Positions 1 to 10,732 of a stretch of DNA of 64,000 nucleotides are shown one piece after another. The DNA comes from Pristionchus mayeri. Lineage: Eukaryota > Nematoda > Chromadorea > Rhabditida > Neodiplogasteridae. The translations under genes and the position numbers were made by a program. Position 1 is the first letter of the stretch, and each line of letters begins with the position of its first letter. Below the pieces are notes generated by a model, which saw nothing but the letters and a program-made list of their open reading frames with translations, was not told where the DNA came from and did no database searches. The stretch is taken from contig BTRK01000006.1 in the NCBI GenBank assembly GCA_036245805.1, positions 44,448,020 to 44,512,019 of the forward strand. The letters run 5' to 3'.

Positions 1-1
1 G

Positions 2-423
2 AGCTGCGTAACAGCTACAGTACTCTACGGAAGTGAAGTTTGGGCGCTGAGGGCGAGTGAGAAAGAGCGGATGAGTGTTACCCAAAGGAAGATGGGGAGA
101 AAGATGTTGGGAGTCACGCTGAAATATCGCTGGAGGAATAAACGTGTGCGCGGGATCACGAATTTGTGAGATTGGAATGAGGAAGGGTTGAAACGGAAAG
201 CGCGCTGGGCCCTCAAGGTCAAAAGAATGGGAGTGGACCATTGGAGTCGTGCCTCTACTGTGTGGACGCCCTACAACAGCAATCGCCCCCCTGTGAAGCC
301 TCATGTTCGATGGAGAGATGATTTGACCCGAGCAAACACTGGTGGCACGCAACTTATGAAGAATACCACCCCATCCTCATCTGAGCACCTATTGCCTGAC
401 ATGATACATTGATTGATTGATTG
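2..423 (+). mobile_element. Degenerate 3' end of a non-LTR (RTE/CR1-like) retrotransposon
   Basis: Frame 2 from the window edge reads as the C-terminal part of a reverse transcriptase ORF: a VLYGSEVWAL box, then MGRKMLGVTL, then an RWALKVKRMGVDHWSR stretch and a PHVRWRDDL box. This order is typical of the region after the polymerase domain of RTE/CR1-type LINEs. One in-frame stop (TGA at 167-169) breaks the reading, so this copy is dead. The sequence ends in a short TGAT tandem repeat (about 405-420), the kind of simple-repeat tail that RTE-like elements carry instead of poly-A. The 5' part lies outside the window. Clade assignment is by motif only. Confidence 0.8.
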
Positions 424-1467
424 CAATTGTTACAAAGAATTACGAGGAAAAGATTTATTTTCTCGAACAATAAGAAGAAAGGAAGACGGGCGGAGTCACG
501 TCGTTCACTGAATGGAGAAGACTCGGGAATCGACGCCTTTCATGCATCTGCAAATGTCTATCAACGTGAACGCACTTTGAATTTCGGGCTACTATCTCAT
601 TTTTTACCTATAGTTTACACTGGCTAGGGCAAAGTTGTGCATTGATGTACGATACGTGGACCTCTATTATGATATCAACATGGTGAAGTGTATAGATGAT
701 GTACCTTCGTACGACTGTGCCTGGATACGTTCTGAGAGCAGGGACGGAGAAGAAGACGGAAAGACGAATGGCGAGAACTGTCATCACATCAAGAACTGAG
801 CGATCAGCCCGGTTCTCAAAGTATTGCAAAAATTACGGTGGAAATTGGTGGAGACAACAATGGTCTTACAATTGGTCATCTGAATGAAGAGAGAGCGCGT
901 AGTTGATTAGGGATGCGATCTAAACGGTTCGGTTTAGAGTCGTTCAGTCCGAGATAGAGTTAGGAAACATTCTAGCGTTCTCGGCATTCTATACACCTTT
1001 GCCGAATCAACCGGCATGAGAGACGGATGGGGAGGGCCCAATCAGAGAGTGAAGCAAACCCCGTAAACGACGAAAACGAGCAGTCCATGCCGAATCGCTT
1101 TACAGTCTTGTGAGCGACGGGTTTGAGAGAAAGACCTGAGAAATTGTTTTGCGGAATCAGAAGAAGTAGAGTACCTTCGTTTGCATGTGAGAGCAAGAGC
1201 TGCGATGGCATAGAGAGGAACGCAACAGAGAGGGAGAACATCGTACGCCCAGTAAACAGCCTGAATTGCATATCAGAGCGATCGCATAATAATCCCTCAC
1301 TTCACAAATATTTAAAAACCTGGTTTTAATAAATGTATACATCCATTCGTGACTGTTCGAGAAAGGGTACTACGTTTTCGTCAATCTCTTTCGCCTAACC
1401 GGCCGAAAAATAACACGAAATACTGAGGCGGTGACCTAGATATTTCACACTCGAGCGAGCGCATGCT
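424..1467. other. No gene recognised
   Basis: Short overlapping open frames on both strands only, with no recognisable domain, consistent splice-linked exons or repeat structure. Treated as intergenic sequence. Confidence 0.5.
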
Positions 1468-1606
1468 TTAGAAGGAGGATGGCGGTCGCACTTTGCGGAT
1501 GAAGATGATGAATCCAGTGAGAATTCCGTAGTTGTTTACTTCGATGTTATCCTTGAACAAATCCAGGATGCAACTATCTATCAACCTTCCGTCTTCATGA
1601 ACACAT
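1468..1606 (-). CDS. Possible isolated terminal exon, unidentified
   Basis: On the minus strand a good acceptor (GTTTTTAG) is followed by about 45 codons ending in a stop at 1468-1470. The peptide has a CVHEDGRLIDSCILDLFKDN segment and then a hydrophobic stretch around YGILTGFIIFI with a short basic tail. The Cys-rich piece followed by a hydrophobic segment is loosely like the end of a tetraspanin large loop plus fourth membrane helix, but no upstream exons could be linked. It may be a chance ORF or a gene remnant. Confidence 0.2.
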
Positions 1607-3209
1607 CTAAAAACGATCATACAAAGAAAGCTAGAGAAAACCTCTTGCATAGAGGAGTTTTGAAGGCGTACATAACAGTGATCGAACAGAGCCACACGAA
1701 TGCTGTGAAAATGCATTGGATGATTCTGAATGACTAATTAATGATTGTCTTGTGATAGGTACGTTACTTGTTGGAATAGACAAAGCAATTATGAGGTTGA
1801 AGAACAAGGAACATTTGATTGAAGGATATTGATACAATGAACAGCAATAGACCTGCAGATATTACATTGAATATAAATCTTTTCCGGAAATAGTACCGAA
1901 ATCGAACGCTAATTCAATCGCAAAGAGATAAACGCCGTACTTGAATTCGCACGAGGAAATACCGCGGATATGAAATTATGAAATATTGCTTTTCACTCGA
2001 CGAGCGACGTACCAGACATTTGGCCACTCCGCACAAGATTATTTGGAGAAGAATTGGGTAAAATGAGAACTTTATCAATAAATTTATTTTGATGAACTGA
2101 AAACTTACGATATAATCAGCGCGAATAATATCCCGGTGGTGAAAGACACACCTATTATTCTGATTGATTTTGTCAAATGCACTTCACCTCACCTATCAGA
2201 ACCAAATACAAGTTGTAAAGAGACGGATAAAGGAAATCTTGAGATATGTATACGGGAAAATATTTGCCAGTGCTGAATGTTGGGCAAATTTACTTTTTTA
2301 ATAAGTTAAAATATACCTATTACTTGATTCAGGGTAGGGCTTCATCGATTGAGTATTCTCCAGAAATGGCGAACTCAGCTTCTGAAGGCGTAATTGCGCA
2401 GATTAGATGTTCAATCTGAAATTGCGGAAATTGCATGTTCAAATTGTCTCGAACTGTTCCATCAAAATCGAAAAAATGCACTTTTGAGCACTCAGATACG
2501 CGGAAAAGCCAAACTCTCGGGGGTCGGACATTGTATTGTCATGAGAATCAGAAATCTGTAAGGGACGGGCTAATTCTTCGATGGTCGTGCATCAATTTTC
2601 TTTCGTCTTGGCTGATTCTCCCTTTAAAATTGCACTTAACTTTAGTGTTTTCAAGGGAACAGCAGGGTGGCGTGTCGAGTGAACTCGGATTCCGGACAGA
2701 AGTAAAAAGTATCCTTGCTGTTCAAACTACTTATGGGGAACTTTTCCTCTCACCTCAGAGATTAGTTCGAATTATCGATCTCCTCTTGTTTTGCTGCTAA
2801 ACGGCTTATTGTGTCCGTATCCCATTGTAATATCAACGAGATGTCTCTGGTGACACAAAACGCAAGGATTAATGGCCTACTAGAACTGCAATGTTCGATT
2901 GATTGAGTACACTTTCGAATTGTACAACATAATGTTTATTTACAGTATATTTTTGAAACATAAAATTCGTGATATTAATGGACGCTACAAAAAGACTCGT
3001 TACAATGGGGCAGTTTTCTCGTGTTTTTTGCGCATTCAGGCGCACGTTTTTTACAGGTGCATACAAATCTTGCTCGCAAGATTTTGGTAGCTAGGTAAAT
3101 CGATAGTATTACATACAAGCAGTTTATGTGAAACACTAGCTCATCTAATAGCTGCTGCAAATTATTGATTACTACCGATCTACAGTATCCTCGTACGGAT
3201 CTACAGTAT
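1607..3209. other. No gene recognised
   Basis: AT-rich sequence with only short unconvincing open frames, the longest 121 codons at 2435-2800 on the plus strand. That frame shows no domain, signal peptide or splice-supported neighbours. Confidence 0.5.
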
Positions 3210-4646
3210 CTACTCCTCGTCAGATTCGGAATCCGAGTCGTCGCTCATCTCCAAGTAGTTCACAGTCGCGTTCTTGGCAACAACAGATCCTCCGACACCT
3301 GCGACAAAGTTGGGTATTTCGTAAATATCGAAATAATGAACCTATAATTACCTAAATTTATAAGAAAAAAAAACTCAATTTTGATTTTCTCTGAACTTTT
3401 TTAGTTCTACACTTACCTCCTGCGATTCCTCCAACGATGCCGCCCACCATTGAACCGACGAAGGGAATGAGCATCGAGCCAATCATCGCACCGCTCATCA
3501 TTCCTTCAATTACGTAGTCACAAAATGGCTTTTCATTCAGACTGAAACCCGGCTTTACCCCGACATTTCTAAAAATATAGCCCTCTTGGAAGCTCATACC
3601 AGCCGGTATGCCGAGTCCGTTTAGCTAATTGTCCATGCTCCATATTTTCTATTTGCAATTTTTCGAGGTGATGCGCAAGAAAGAGTCATAACTGACAGCT
3701 GATATCCTTTGCCTCATGATCAAACGCTGATAAGGCCTAGACTGGCGGTAAAATGGTTTCGCATCATCTAAGAATCATCCTTTCTCAATCGATAATCAAG
3801 CTGACCTCCCATCGCGCCGCCCCATCCTCCGACAACGCTTGCGCCCGTTTTGATCGTTTTCTTAGGGAAGGATTCACCACTCTGGTAGTCCTTGATCGCT
3901 GCCTGGAAAAAACATTTATTCAATTAATTAAAATAATTTTATTCCTACTTTTGACTTTTCGCATCGTTCACATGGAATATTCATGACCGAACTATCGGAT
4001 ACAACACGCTCTGCATTGTCAACTTCAGGAAAGTTTTCTTAAAAATTAATTTTTCGAAACCAAAATAGTCATGAGATCGGATTTTCTTTCTGAGGACCGC
4101 GCCGTGTACATCGGAACAATTAAACTAAAAAAGATTCAAACAATCCACCTTGGCTACTCTGTAGGTGTCGATGGCGACGGCTGCGGGCAGCACTGCTTTG
4201 CTGCCCGACATGATCACCGTCACTGCCTTCGTTGCTGCCTGAAAAAAAGTACGATGGATCAATCGTCCCGGTTGTCGCATCAAAATTTACTTGATATTCC
4301 CATTAATTGACAGTTTTTTTTCGTAATTTCTACTGGACGAGAAAAAATCAGGTATGATTCATTTCCTGTATTCACTGCGCAATCATCTATTTGCCAAATG
4401 ACATAGCGTCGTCGTCGAACGAGATGCTATCGGTAATTCAATGTAGTCACTAATGGCGATCGATCACTATTGTTTTTCAAACAATTTTTGAAAACTTACA
4501 GTTCAAAACGCAAAAATCTACATTTTTAGCTATTATTCAAAAATGAAAAAAATGCATGAATATCAGTGAAAACGAACCGCCGGAAGCTCCTTGGGATTCT
4601 GCATCCTCTCCAGTGCTCCGTCCATGTTGAAGACTTGCGAAGTCAT
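3210..4646 (-). CDS. Glycine-zipper small protein
   Basis: Five or six short exons can be linked. The first (4578-4646) starts with Met-Thr-Ser-Gln. Two exons follow at about 4151-4240 and 3795-3903, the latter with the GASVVGGWGGAMG segment. Next comes an exon around 3419-3620 with GSMLIPFVGSMVGGIVGGIA. The last (3210-3311) ends in an acidic Ser/Asp/Glu tail, DDSDSESDEE. Small residues at every fourth position in two hydrophobic stretches form a glycine zipper, a motif that packs helices in membranes. Small nematode and insect proteins of unknown function share this WGG...GG layout. The junction between the third and fourth exons could not be phased cleanly, so a small exon or different boundary may be missing. 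No signal peptide is obvious and the biochemical role is unknown. Confidence 0.6.
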
Positions 4647-5684
4647 TGCTGTTTGGCAAACGGGAAGAAAGCGATGGAGTAATCGATCACTGAAATGGTT
4701 AAGATGCTTGTGCAGTGAGAGAACTCTAAGCAGTGAGGAGAGACAACTCTAAGCACGCGAAAAAACGTAGCCATTGCGCCTCTCCGCCGCTCTCTCTCCA
4801 TTCCCTCGCCCGCTTACGTTCTCTAATCTGTCTCTGTTTATTGCGTTTCCCTCGTGGACAGCCCACATATGCTCTCTCCGAATTGCACACTCTCTCATTT
4901 TCCCTCTCTTTCTCTGCCTCACTCGTCGATTCCCACGCTCTCTTCAGTGCTTCGAAGAAAGAAATCGAGCACAGCGAGAGAAAAAGAAACTGACATTGAA
5001 CCTGTGATTGGCGTGGTGGCAAATCGAGCGCAACTGAACTGAGGAAAAATAGAGAACGGGGTAAAATGGTAATGTAAAAGCCAAAAAATGTAACGGAACA
5101 TGGTCTATATGCACGGTTTGCCGGTGAGGGAAAACATAGAAAGGTAAATGATATAATTGGCCGAGTAAAAATGTAGAGTGAGCATGCTTTACTGAGTTTC
5201 TGCGAATGAGGGTATTGAGGTGCGCAAAGCATCGCCAGCGGGTATGTTGTGTTAATCGATATTCAAGGAAGGTACTACCAGAGGTTGACTTTTGAAATTC
5301 CTTGATCACATGCATAGGGTTCGTGTAGTTCAGGGGCAATCATAGCGATCGATGGCTCGTGACTGATAAGACGTCGAATTTCATTGCCTTCACAGATGTT
5401 TCAGTCGTTTTATGCGCAAGGAGTTTGGAAACCAACAGCCAATGAAGACTCAAAGAGGCTTTAAAAAGCAACTGAAATACGCGTTTCTTCATTATTCGAA
5501 ATTGCTCGAAGTTCACTTCAATGCAAGAAGGAAGTACAATTTCAGCTTTGAGCAACTCATGGAACGATAGAGAGGGCAAACGATTGCTCGCGCACTTTGT
5601 GCGCAACTACCAAAGATCAAGAGCGCAGAATAGAGGACATTAAAAGTTTTTCGACATTAAAAGTTTATCGACATTGCATTTTAA
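4647..5684. other. Intergenic, CT-rich upstream region
   Basis: No exon chain recognised. A pyrimidine-rich block at about 4780-4925 upstream of the glycine-zipper gene creates long shadow ORFs on both strands. Probably promoter and 3' flanking DNA. Confidence 0.5.
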
Positions 5685-6480
5685 CTAGTTTTTCCTCTTG
5701 TAGCACGAATCGTCCTCGCCGGGTCGGAGATTCGTCAGATCGATATCAGGAATCTGCCTGACGTCATCCCTCTTTTCGCTCACGGGCACTTCAATACGAG
5801 TCGATCGGGGGCAGTTCTAAAGATACTCTATTATTGAATTATAAGCAGCACTAACAAAGAACAAATAATTCACACGTTCGCGAACAATTTCATTGCAAAT
5901 AATCGGTCAATATTGGCCTCACTTACTGGTTTAGCATGGCAGAAGTGCTTGACGATCAGGTACGGTTGGATGTCCATGATCTGAAAAGATGAAGTACGCG
6001 TGAATCTGAGTATGATCGTACCTCATTGTCCGCTCCGGAAAGCTCGAAGGCTCCCAGAATATCGGATGGTGACGATGTCAGTAGATCATCGGGAGTGACT
6101 AAAAGGCGAATCTTCAGAAGCAGCATGGGCTGGATATTGCTAGAAGTTCTTCGTCTAGCCAGAGGGGGGGGGGAGAGGTTTGCTCATCATCATTTGTCAC
6201 GCTCGAGTCCGGCCGGTTGGGACGGATATTGACGCAAACTTACAGATATCGTGCTCCCAGAGCTCGACTTGCGCATTTTCGACGGTATCGCTCTGGCATG
6301 TGAGGGTTCCTTTCACGTTGATGAATTGGCTTCGCTGCAAGCAGTTTCATATTTACATAAGTGAAGACAATTCGAAAAGCGTAGATGAAGTTACATCGTT
6401 GAAGAATCTGAAATCAAGACACTAATACTCACTGAGGATACGCAGACGAACACGGCGGTCAAAGGCAGCAGTAGTTGCAT
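5685..6480 (-). CDS. Transthyretin-like (TTR) family secreted protein
   Basis: Five exons splice cleanly. The first (6433-6480) encodes a 16-residue hydrophobic signal sequence, MQLLLPLTAVFVCVSS. The mature protein carries the nematode TTR-52/TTL hallmarks in order: VKGTLTCQSD, VELWEHD, then TPDDLL directly after a TTTTAG acceptor, GAFELSGADNE, IQPYLIVKHFC, and a terminal Asp-Ser-Cys-Tyr segment. The family has a beta-sandwich fold related to transthyretin, and many members are secreted in worms, some acting in cell-corpse recognition or host interaction. Length (about 145 residues) is normal for the family. Cysteines in TLTC, KHFC and NCPR positions fit the expected disulphides. No close neighbour of the same family is in the window. 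The specific paralogue cannot be named. Confidence 0.93.
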
Positions 6481-6994
6481 GTTAACGGAGAGTTAATGAT
6501 TCAACAAGAGCTTTGTACGCGCGTTCACGTTCGACAAAAAGAGTGAGAGGGACTCCCATTCATTTCGATGATTCAACCCCTCCCTCGACCTTTACTGATC
6601 ACGCAACCTTGATTTAGCGCTGAAGAGGCATCACAGATCACTCACAAGCGCGCAAACCTGATGAGTATCAGACCAAAACTCAACGAATCAACGACTTTAA
6701 CGAAACCATTTGGGCATTATTCACAACGAACTTGTATAAAAATACTTAAACCGGAAATTGTGACTAATCGCTTCAAATTTAGCCACAATCTATTTTCCTT
6801 AACATGAATTGGTTAACGTTAAACAACGAAACAAACAGTAGAGCATCGCAATGACGATTAAATCTGCAGCAGAATCGGACATAATCACAATAGGAACGTG
6901 TGCAGAGATGATTACTAGGTAGGGGAAGATGGCAGCTTTTGTGAGTGTTTTCCACTTATTATATTCAAAAATGATTGCCCCGTAGTCAGAAGGT
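6481..6994. other. Intergenic, nothing recognised
   Basis: Sequence between the transthyretin-like gene and the most distal duplicated terminal exon of the EB-module gene. No coding signal seen. Confidence 0.5.
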
Positions 6995-7168
6995 TTACAT
7001 ATCCCTACCATTTCCCGTATCACTACTAATCATAGATAGGAAGTCCCCTCCTCTGTTGCGTGAATTTGCCGAAGATTTGAAGAATTCTTCTACTCCAGTG
7101 AGAATGTTGTTGACGCCTAGCGGATCTTCGGGATTCGTGCATACTTGTCCTCCCCCAAGCAGCCCGCT
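6995..7168 (-). CDS. Alternative terminal exon copy D
   Basis: Phase-0 acceptor (TTTTCAG), SGLLGGGQVCTNPEDPLG, then GGDFLSMISSDTGNGRDM and a stop at 6995-6997. It is the most diverged copy and lies 2.4 kb from copy C because a 1.75-kb foldback element has inserted between them. The open frame and splice acceptor are intact. Confidence 0.6.
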   Translation of the reverse strand, partial: SGLLGGGQVCTNPEDPLGVNNILTGVEEFFKSSANSRNRGGDFLSMISSDTGNGRDM

Positions 7169-7394
7169 CTGAAAAGGGGAACAAAAGATGATGGATTCGA
7201 ATGCTTCGAGTTTTCATGGTCAGTGTTCTGCAGTGTGGATTCTAGATGTAAGCAGAAGTGGGACACGTCAACAGATCAACACCAAGTTCGCTGAATGAGT
7301 GATCGAATTATCGAATTAACTCGGGCTGAGGACACAGTTTTTAAGTTCATTTACTACAATTCAAGCATGATTATGTTTGTAATGTCCGAATCGA

Positions 7395-9149
7395 CATATG
7401 AGGCGAATCGCGAGAGAATCGACCATTTGAGGGGGGTTAGCGGCGGTAGGACTCATGTTTGTCCAATACCGCTATAACTTTGGTTTTAAGTACTTCAGAT
7501 GATGCTCTTTCAAACTGAATTGTCAGAATTTTGATATCGGTCGTCATCGTCGAGATTCAGAAGGCCAAAGTTGGTATCTTCACTTTTCGACAATCAAATC
7601 GCGCTCACTTAAATGATCATAATTCCCTTTAAAATAAAGATGGAAGGCCGTTCTTTTTTTTAAACGAAAGTTACCATCATGCACTACAACTTGTATGTTG
7701 AGGTCACCATTCCCGGATCTCTTCCTGGTGCGGGGTGGTCGGATGCACCAAAACTTTCGTACCTTTGGAAATCGGAAAAAAATTGTGAGTTATCATGCTT
7801 AAGTTGTAGAGCATACATGTGCGTCACTTTTCGCAAAAAAATAGGAAAATCGGGGTGAGGACAAAAAAAAGGCGCTCACTTTTGTGCGGCGACCTGAAAA
7901 TTAGTTCCAGACAAGAGCATTTACACATCTTCAGTTGCTCTCATTTAGGCTCAAAATCATCCAAAAATCTCCAAAACATCATTTAGATTTGTTTCCCCAA
8001 CAGTTATACCACTTCCGTTGGTCATAGATTACGGTATGACCTCAAATTCAAAAATCGATATTTTGACCCACCTAAACTTTTGGGATGGGTTCCAATACAC
8101 TGAACAGGTTTAAAGTAATGTTAATACATCCCTCAAAACAGTTCAAAGAAAAAGGGCCTCTGAAAAGAGGATATTTCGCCTGAGGAATCGAACGATTTGC
8201 TCAAAACTGTACCCTGGGCAAAAATAGGCGTAGAGACCTGGCTAATGATTAGAAATATAGAGGATGCTGAGCTAAACATTTCATCTGTTGAAAATGAGTC
8301 TCTATCTTATCTTTGAAGCGAGCTACAGAGCCTAGAAGTTGAGACGAACCGGGATAGAATCCCCCGAGATCGCATTCTCTAACCGTCTGGCGCACTCGCC
8401 GCCTGACCTCTCTCTCTCTCTCCCCCTCCCTTTACCGCTCTCGCGCGCGCCTCCGCCGTCGTTTCTGCCAACTTCTAGGCTCTGTAGCGCGCTTCAAAGA
8501 GAAGATAGAGACTCATTTTCAACAGATGAAATGTTTAGCTCATCATCCTCTACATTTCTCACCATAAGGCAGGTCTCTACACCTATTTTTACCTCGGGTA
8601 CAGTTTTGACCAATTCGTTCGATTTCTCAGGCTAAATATCCTCTTTTCAGAGGTTTTGAGGAATGTATTAACATTACTTTATACCTACTCAGTGTATTGG
8701 AACCCATCCCAAAAGTTGAGGTGGGTCAAAATATCGATTTTTGATTTTGAGGTAAAGCATGATAACTCACAAAGTTTTTTCGATTTCCAAAGATACGAAA
8801 GTTTTGGTGCACCCGACCACCCCGCACCAGGAAGATATCCGGAAATGGTGACCTCAACATACAAGTTGTAGTGCATGATGGTAACTTTCGTTGGAAAAAA
8901 GAACGGCCTTCAATCTTTATTTTAAAGGGAATTATGATCATTTAAGTGAGCGCGATTTGATTGTCGAAAAGTGAAGATACCAACTTTGGCATTCTGAATC
9001 TCGACGATGACGACCGATATCAAAATTCTGACAATTCAGTTTGAAAGAGCATCATCTGAAGTACTTAAAACCAAAGTTATAGCGGCATTGGACAAACATG
9101 AGTCCTACCGCCGCGGCGTGGTCGATTCTCTCGCGATTCGCCTCATATA
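7395..9149. mobile_element. Long inverted-repeat (foldback) element
   Basis: Left arm 7395-8340 and right arm 8470-9149 are near-perfect inverted copies; for example, ATGAGGCGAATCGCGAGAG near 7397 recurs inverted near 9130. The 129-bp spacer 8341-8469 is unrelated and contains a CT-rich tract. The left arm carries about 240 bp (roughly 7800-8035) absent from the right. The highest outer similarity stops at both ends. No transposase ORF is present. It sits between terminal exon copies C and D of the EB gene. Confidence 0.85.
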
Positions 9150-9432
9150 TTTATTTGAGGAATTTCACGTTTCAGTCGAGCGTGTTTATGTAGATATTCA
9201 AGTATAGAACAACTGTCGGTTTGAGATAATTGCGAACGGAATTCGGATAAAGTGAATGTTAGGTGTTGAAAGAAGTTTGGCCATATTTATACAAGGAAAG
9301 CACGATGAGAACATCAAGATCATACAAGTACATAATTAACCCACAAGATTCGAATTGAGTTAATACTAAACTTCTAAGCTTGTTGTCTAATTACCATCGT
9401 TAAGGACACAATGCTCGCTTATTGAAAGTAGT

Positions 9433-9582
9433 TCACGAATCACTGCTCAACATGGACAGGAAATCTCCTCGCTTATTCTGTGACTGTGCTGAATTTGCGA
9501 AGATTCCCCCTATGCTCTTGATGAAGTTGTTTACTTGGAGCGGATCATCTGGATTCGAACACACCTCTCCAATCAACCCGTT
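9433..9582 (-). CDS. Alternative terminal exon copy C
   Basis: Phase-0 acceptor, NGLIGEVCSNPDDPLQ, then GDFLSMLSSDS and a stop at 9433-9435. Lies 578 bp from copy B and shares the same intronic flank on the acceptor side. The C-terminus is shorter than in A and B because the stop falls right after the SSD motif. Confidence 0.7.
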   Translation of the reverse strand, partial: NGLIGEVCSNPDDPLQVNNFIKSIGGIFANSAQSQNKRGDFLSMLSSDS

Positions 9583-9968
9583 CTGAAGAGAATAGTGTCA
9601 GATAACATCAATTGAATTACGATAATTATATCTCCGATAGTCATGAACTTCAGTGACCGTTGTCGGCCACTTTATTTTATTGTGTACATTGTGCTTGTAC
9701 AATTTCTGATTTAGCTATTTTTGTTCCCGAATTCGAAATTGATCGCGATCATACAAATCGAAGTTGTGGTTTATTTGCAAAATTTTATTTTCTCGATTTG
9801 TACAATTAAAACGAGCATCAGATTGTACAAGTAACGTATCGGACCCACAGAATGCGAATAAAATATTCGCATAATAAAATATAGAAAATGAACATGATTG
9901 TGAGCATATCAGTTAGAAACCTAGTCTCTATATACAGAACAGGATGTTCAGCGTGCCTTATTGGGGCC

Positions 9969-10160
9969 TCATTTAATCTCATTGAAGTTAGTTTCCGACT
10001 GAGCAGAAACCATGGGGTCACTGCTAAAGAGAGCAAGGAAATCTTTTCGTTTATTTCGTGAATGTGCTGATTTTGCGAAGATTCCCCCAAGGCCTTCGAG
10101 GACGGTGTTTATATGGTACGGGTCATCAGGATTTGTACACACTTCTCCAATCAGCCCGTT
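9969..10160 (-). CDS. Alternative terminal exon copy B
   Basis: Phase-0 acceptor, then NGLIGEVCTNPDDPY. The end carries KDFLALFSSDPMVSAQSE and FNEIK before the stop at 9969-9971. Spaced 572 bp from copy A, with matching flanks such as the ACAAGTAACGTATCGGACCC block at about 9829 and 10399. No first exon or ATG is visible between copies, so it is better read as an alternative last exon than as a separate gene. Confidence 0.7.
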   Translation of the reverse strand, partial: NGLIGEVCTNPDDPYHINTVLEGLGGIFAKSAHSRNKRKDFLALFSSDPMVSAQSETNFNEIK

Positions 10161-10531
10161 CTGAAGAGAATAGTGTCAGATAGTATAAATTGGATTTCGA
10201 TAATTAGATCTCCAACAGTCATGAACTTCAGCGAGCTTTTTCGGTCATTTCATTATTGGCCGTTTGTGTATTGTGTACAGGTTCTTTTTTAGTTTTTTTT
10301 TTCGGTAATAGTAGTGATCGCGTTCATAACATTTTTCCATAACTTTCTTATTCGGATTATACAATTATAGAAAGATTATAGAAAGAACATCAGATGATAC
10401 AAGTAACGTATCGGACCCACAGAGTGCGAAAGGAATATTCGCATAATAAAATATTTAAAATGAACGTGATAGTAAGCATATTAGATACCTAGTCTCAATA
10501 TATACAGAACATAATTCGCATTCCTTATTGA

Positions 10532-10732
10532 TCAGTTCACATACATCTCATTGATGTTCGAATCTCTCTGGGCAGAAGAAATTGCGGGATCACTGCTAAA
10601 CAAAGCAAGGAAATTGCCTCGTTTGTTTCGCGATGACTTCTCAAAGACTTTCCCCAAGCTATCGAAAATAGTGTTTAAACTAAGCGGATCGTCGGGGTTT
10701 TGACAGCCTTCACCTCCACCAAGCAGCCCGTT
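10532..10732 (-). CDS. Terminal exon copy A of the EB gene
   Basis: Starts after a TTTCAG acceptor in phase 0 with NGLLGGGEGCQNPDDPL and ends in a stop at 10532-10534. It shares the block NGL-x-G...C-x-NPDDP, a central hydrophobic/F-x-x-S helix-like part and NKRGNFLALFSSDP with three further copies. One conserved Cys per copy. Homologous flanking intron sequence shows a DNA-level tandem duplication. Confidence 0.75.
   Translation of the reverse strand, partial: NGLLGGGEGCQNPDDPLSLNTIFDSLGKVFEKSSRNKRGNFLALFSSDPAISSAQRDSNINEMYVN

Noticed and set aside
4726..5339. 168- and 131-codon minus-strand ORFs upstream of the glycine-zipper gene
   Set aside because: CT/GA-rich DNA with no domain, poor codon use and competing open frames on both strands.
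8341..8469. tRNA-like sequence in the foldback spacer (GGTTAGAGA...GGTTCG on the minus strand)
   Set aside because: A and B box spacing and the arms do not fold into a cloverleaf; no acceptor stem. At most a decayed tRNA-derived fragment.
8685..8941. Short ORFs on both strands in the right arm of the first foldback element
   Set aside because: The frame is not preserved in the inverted copy and no known domain is encoded; repeat sequence only.
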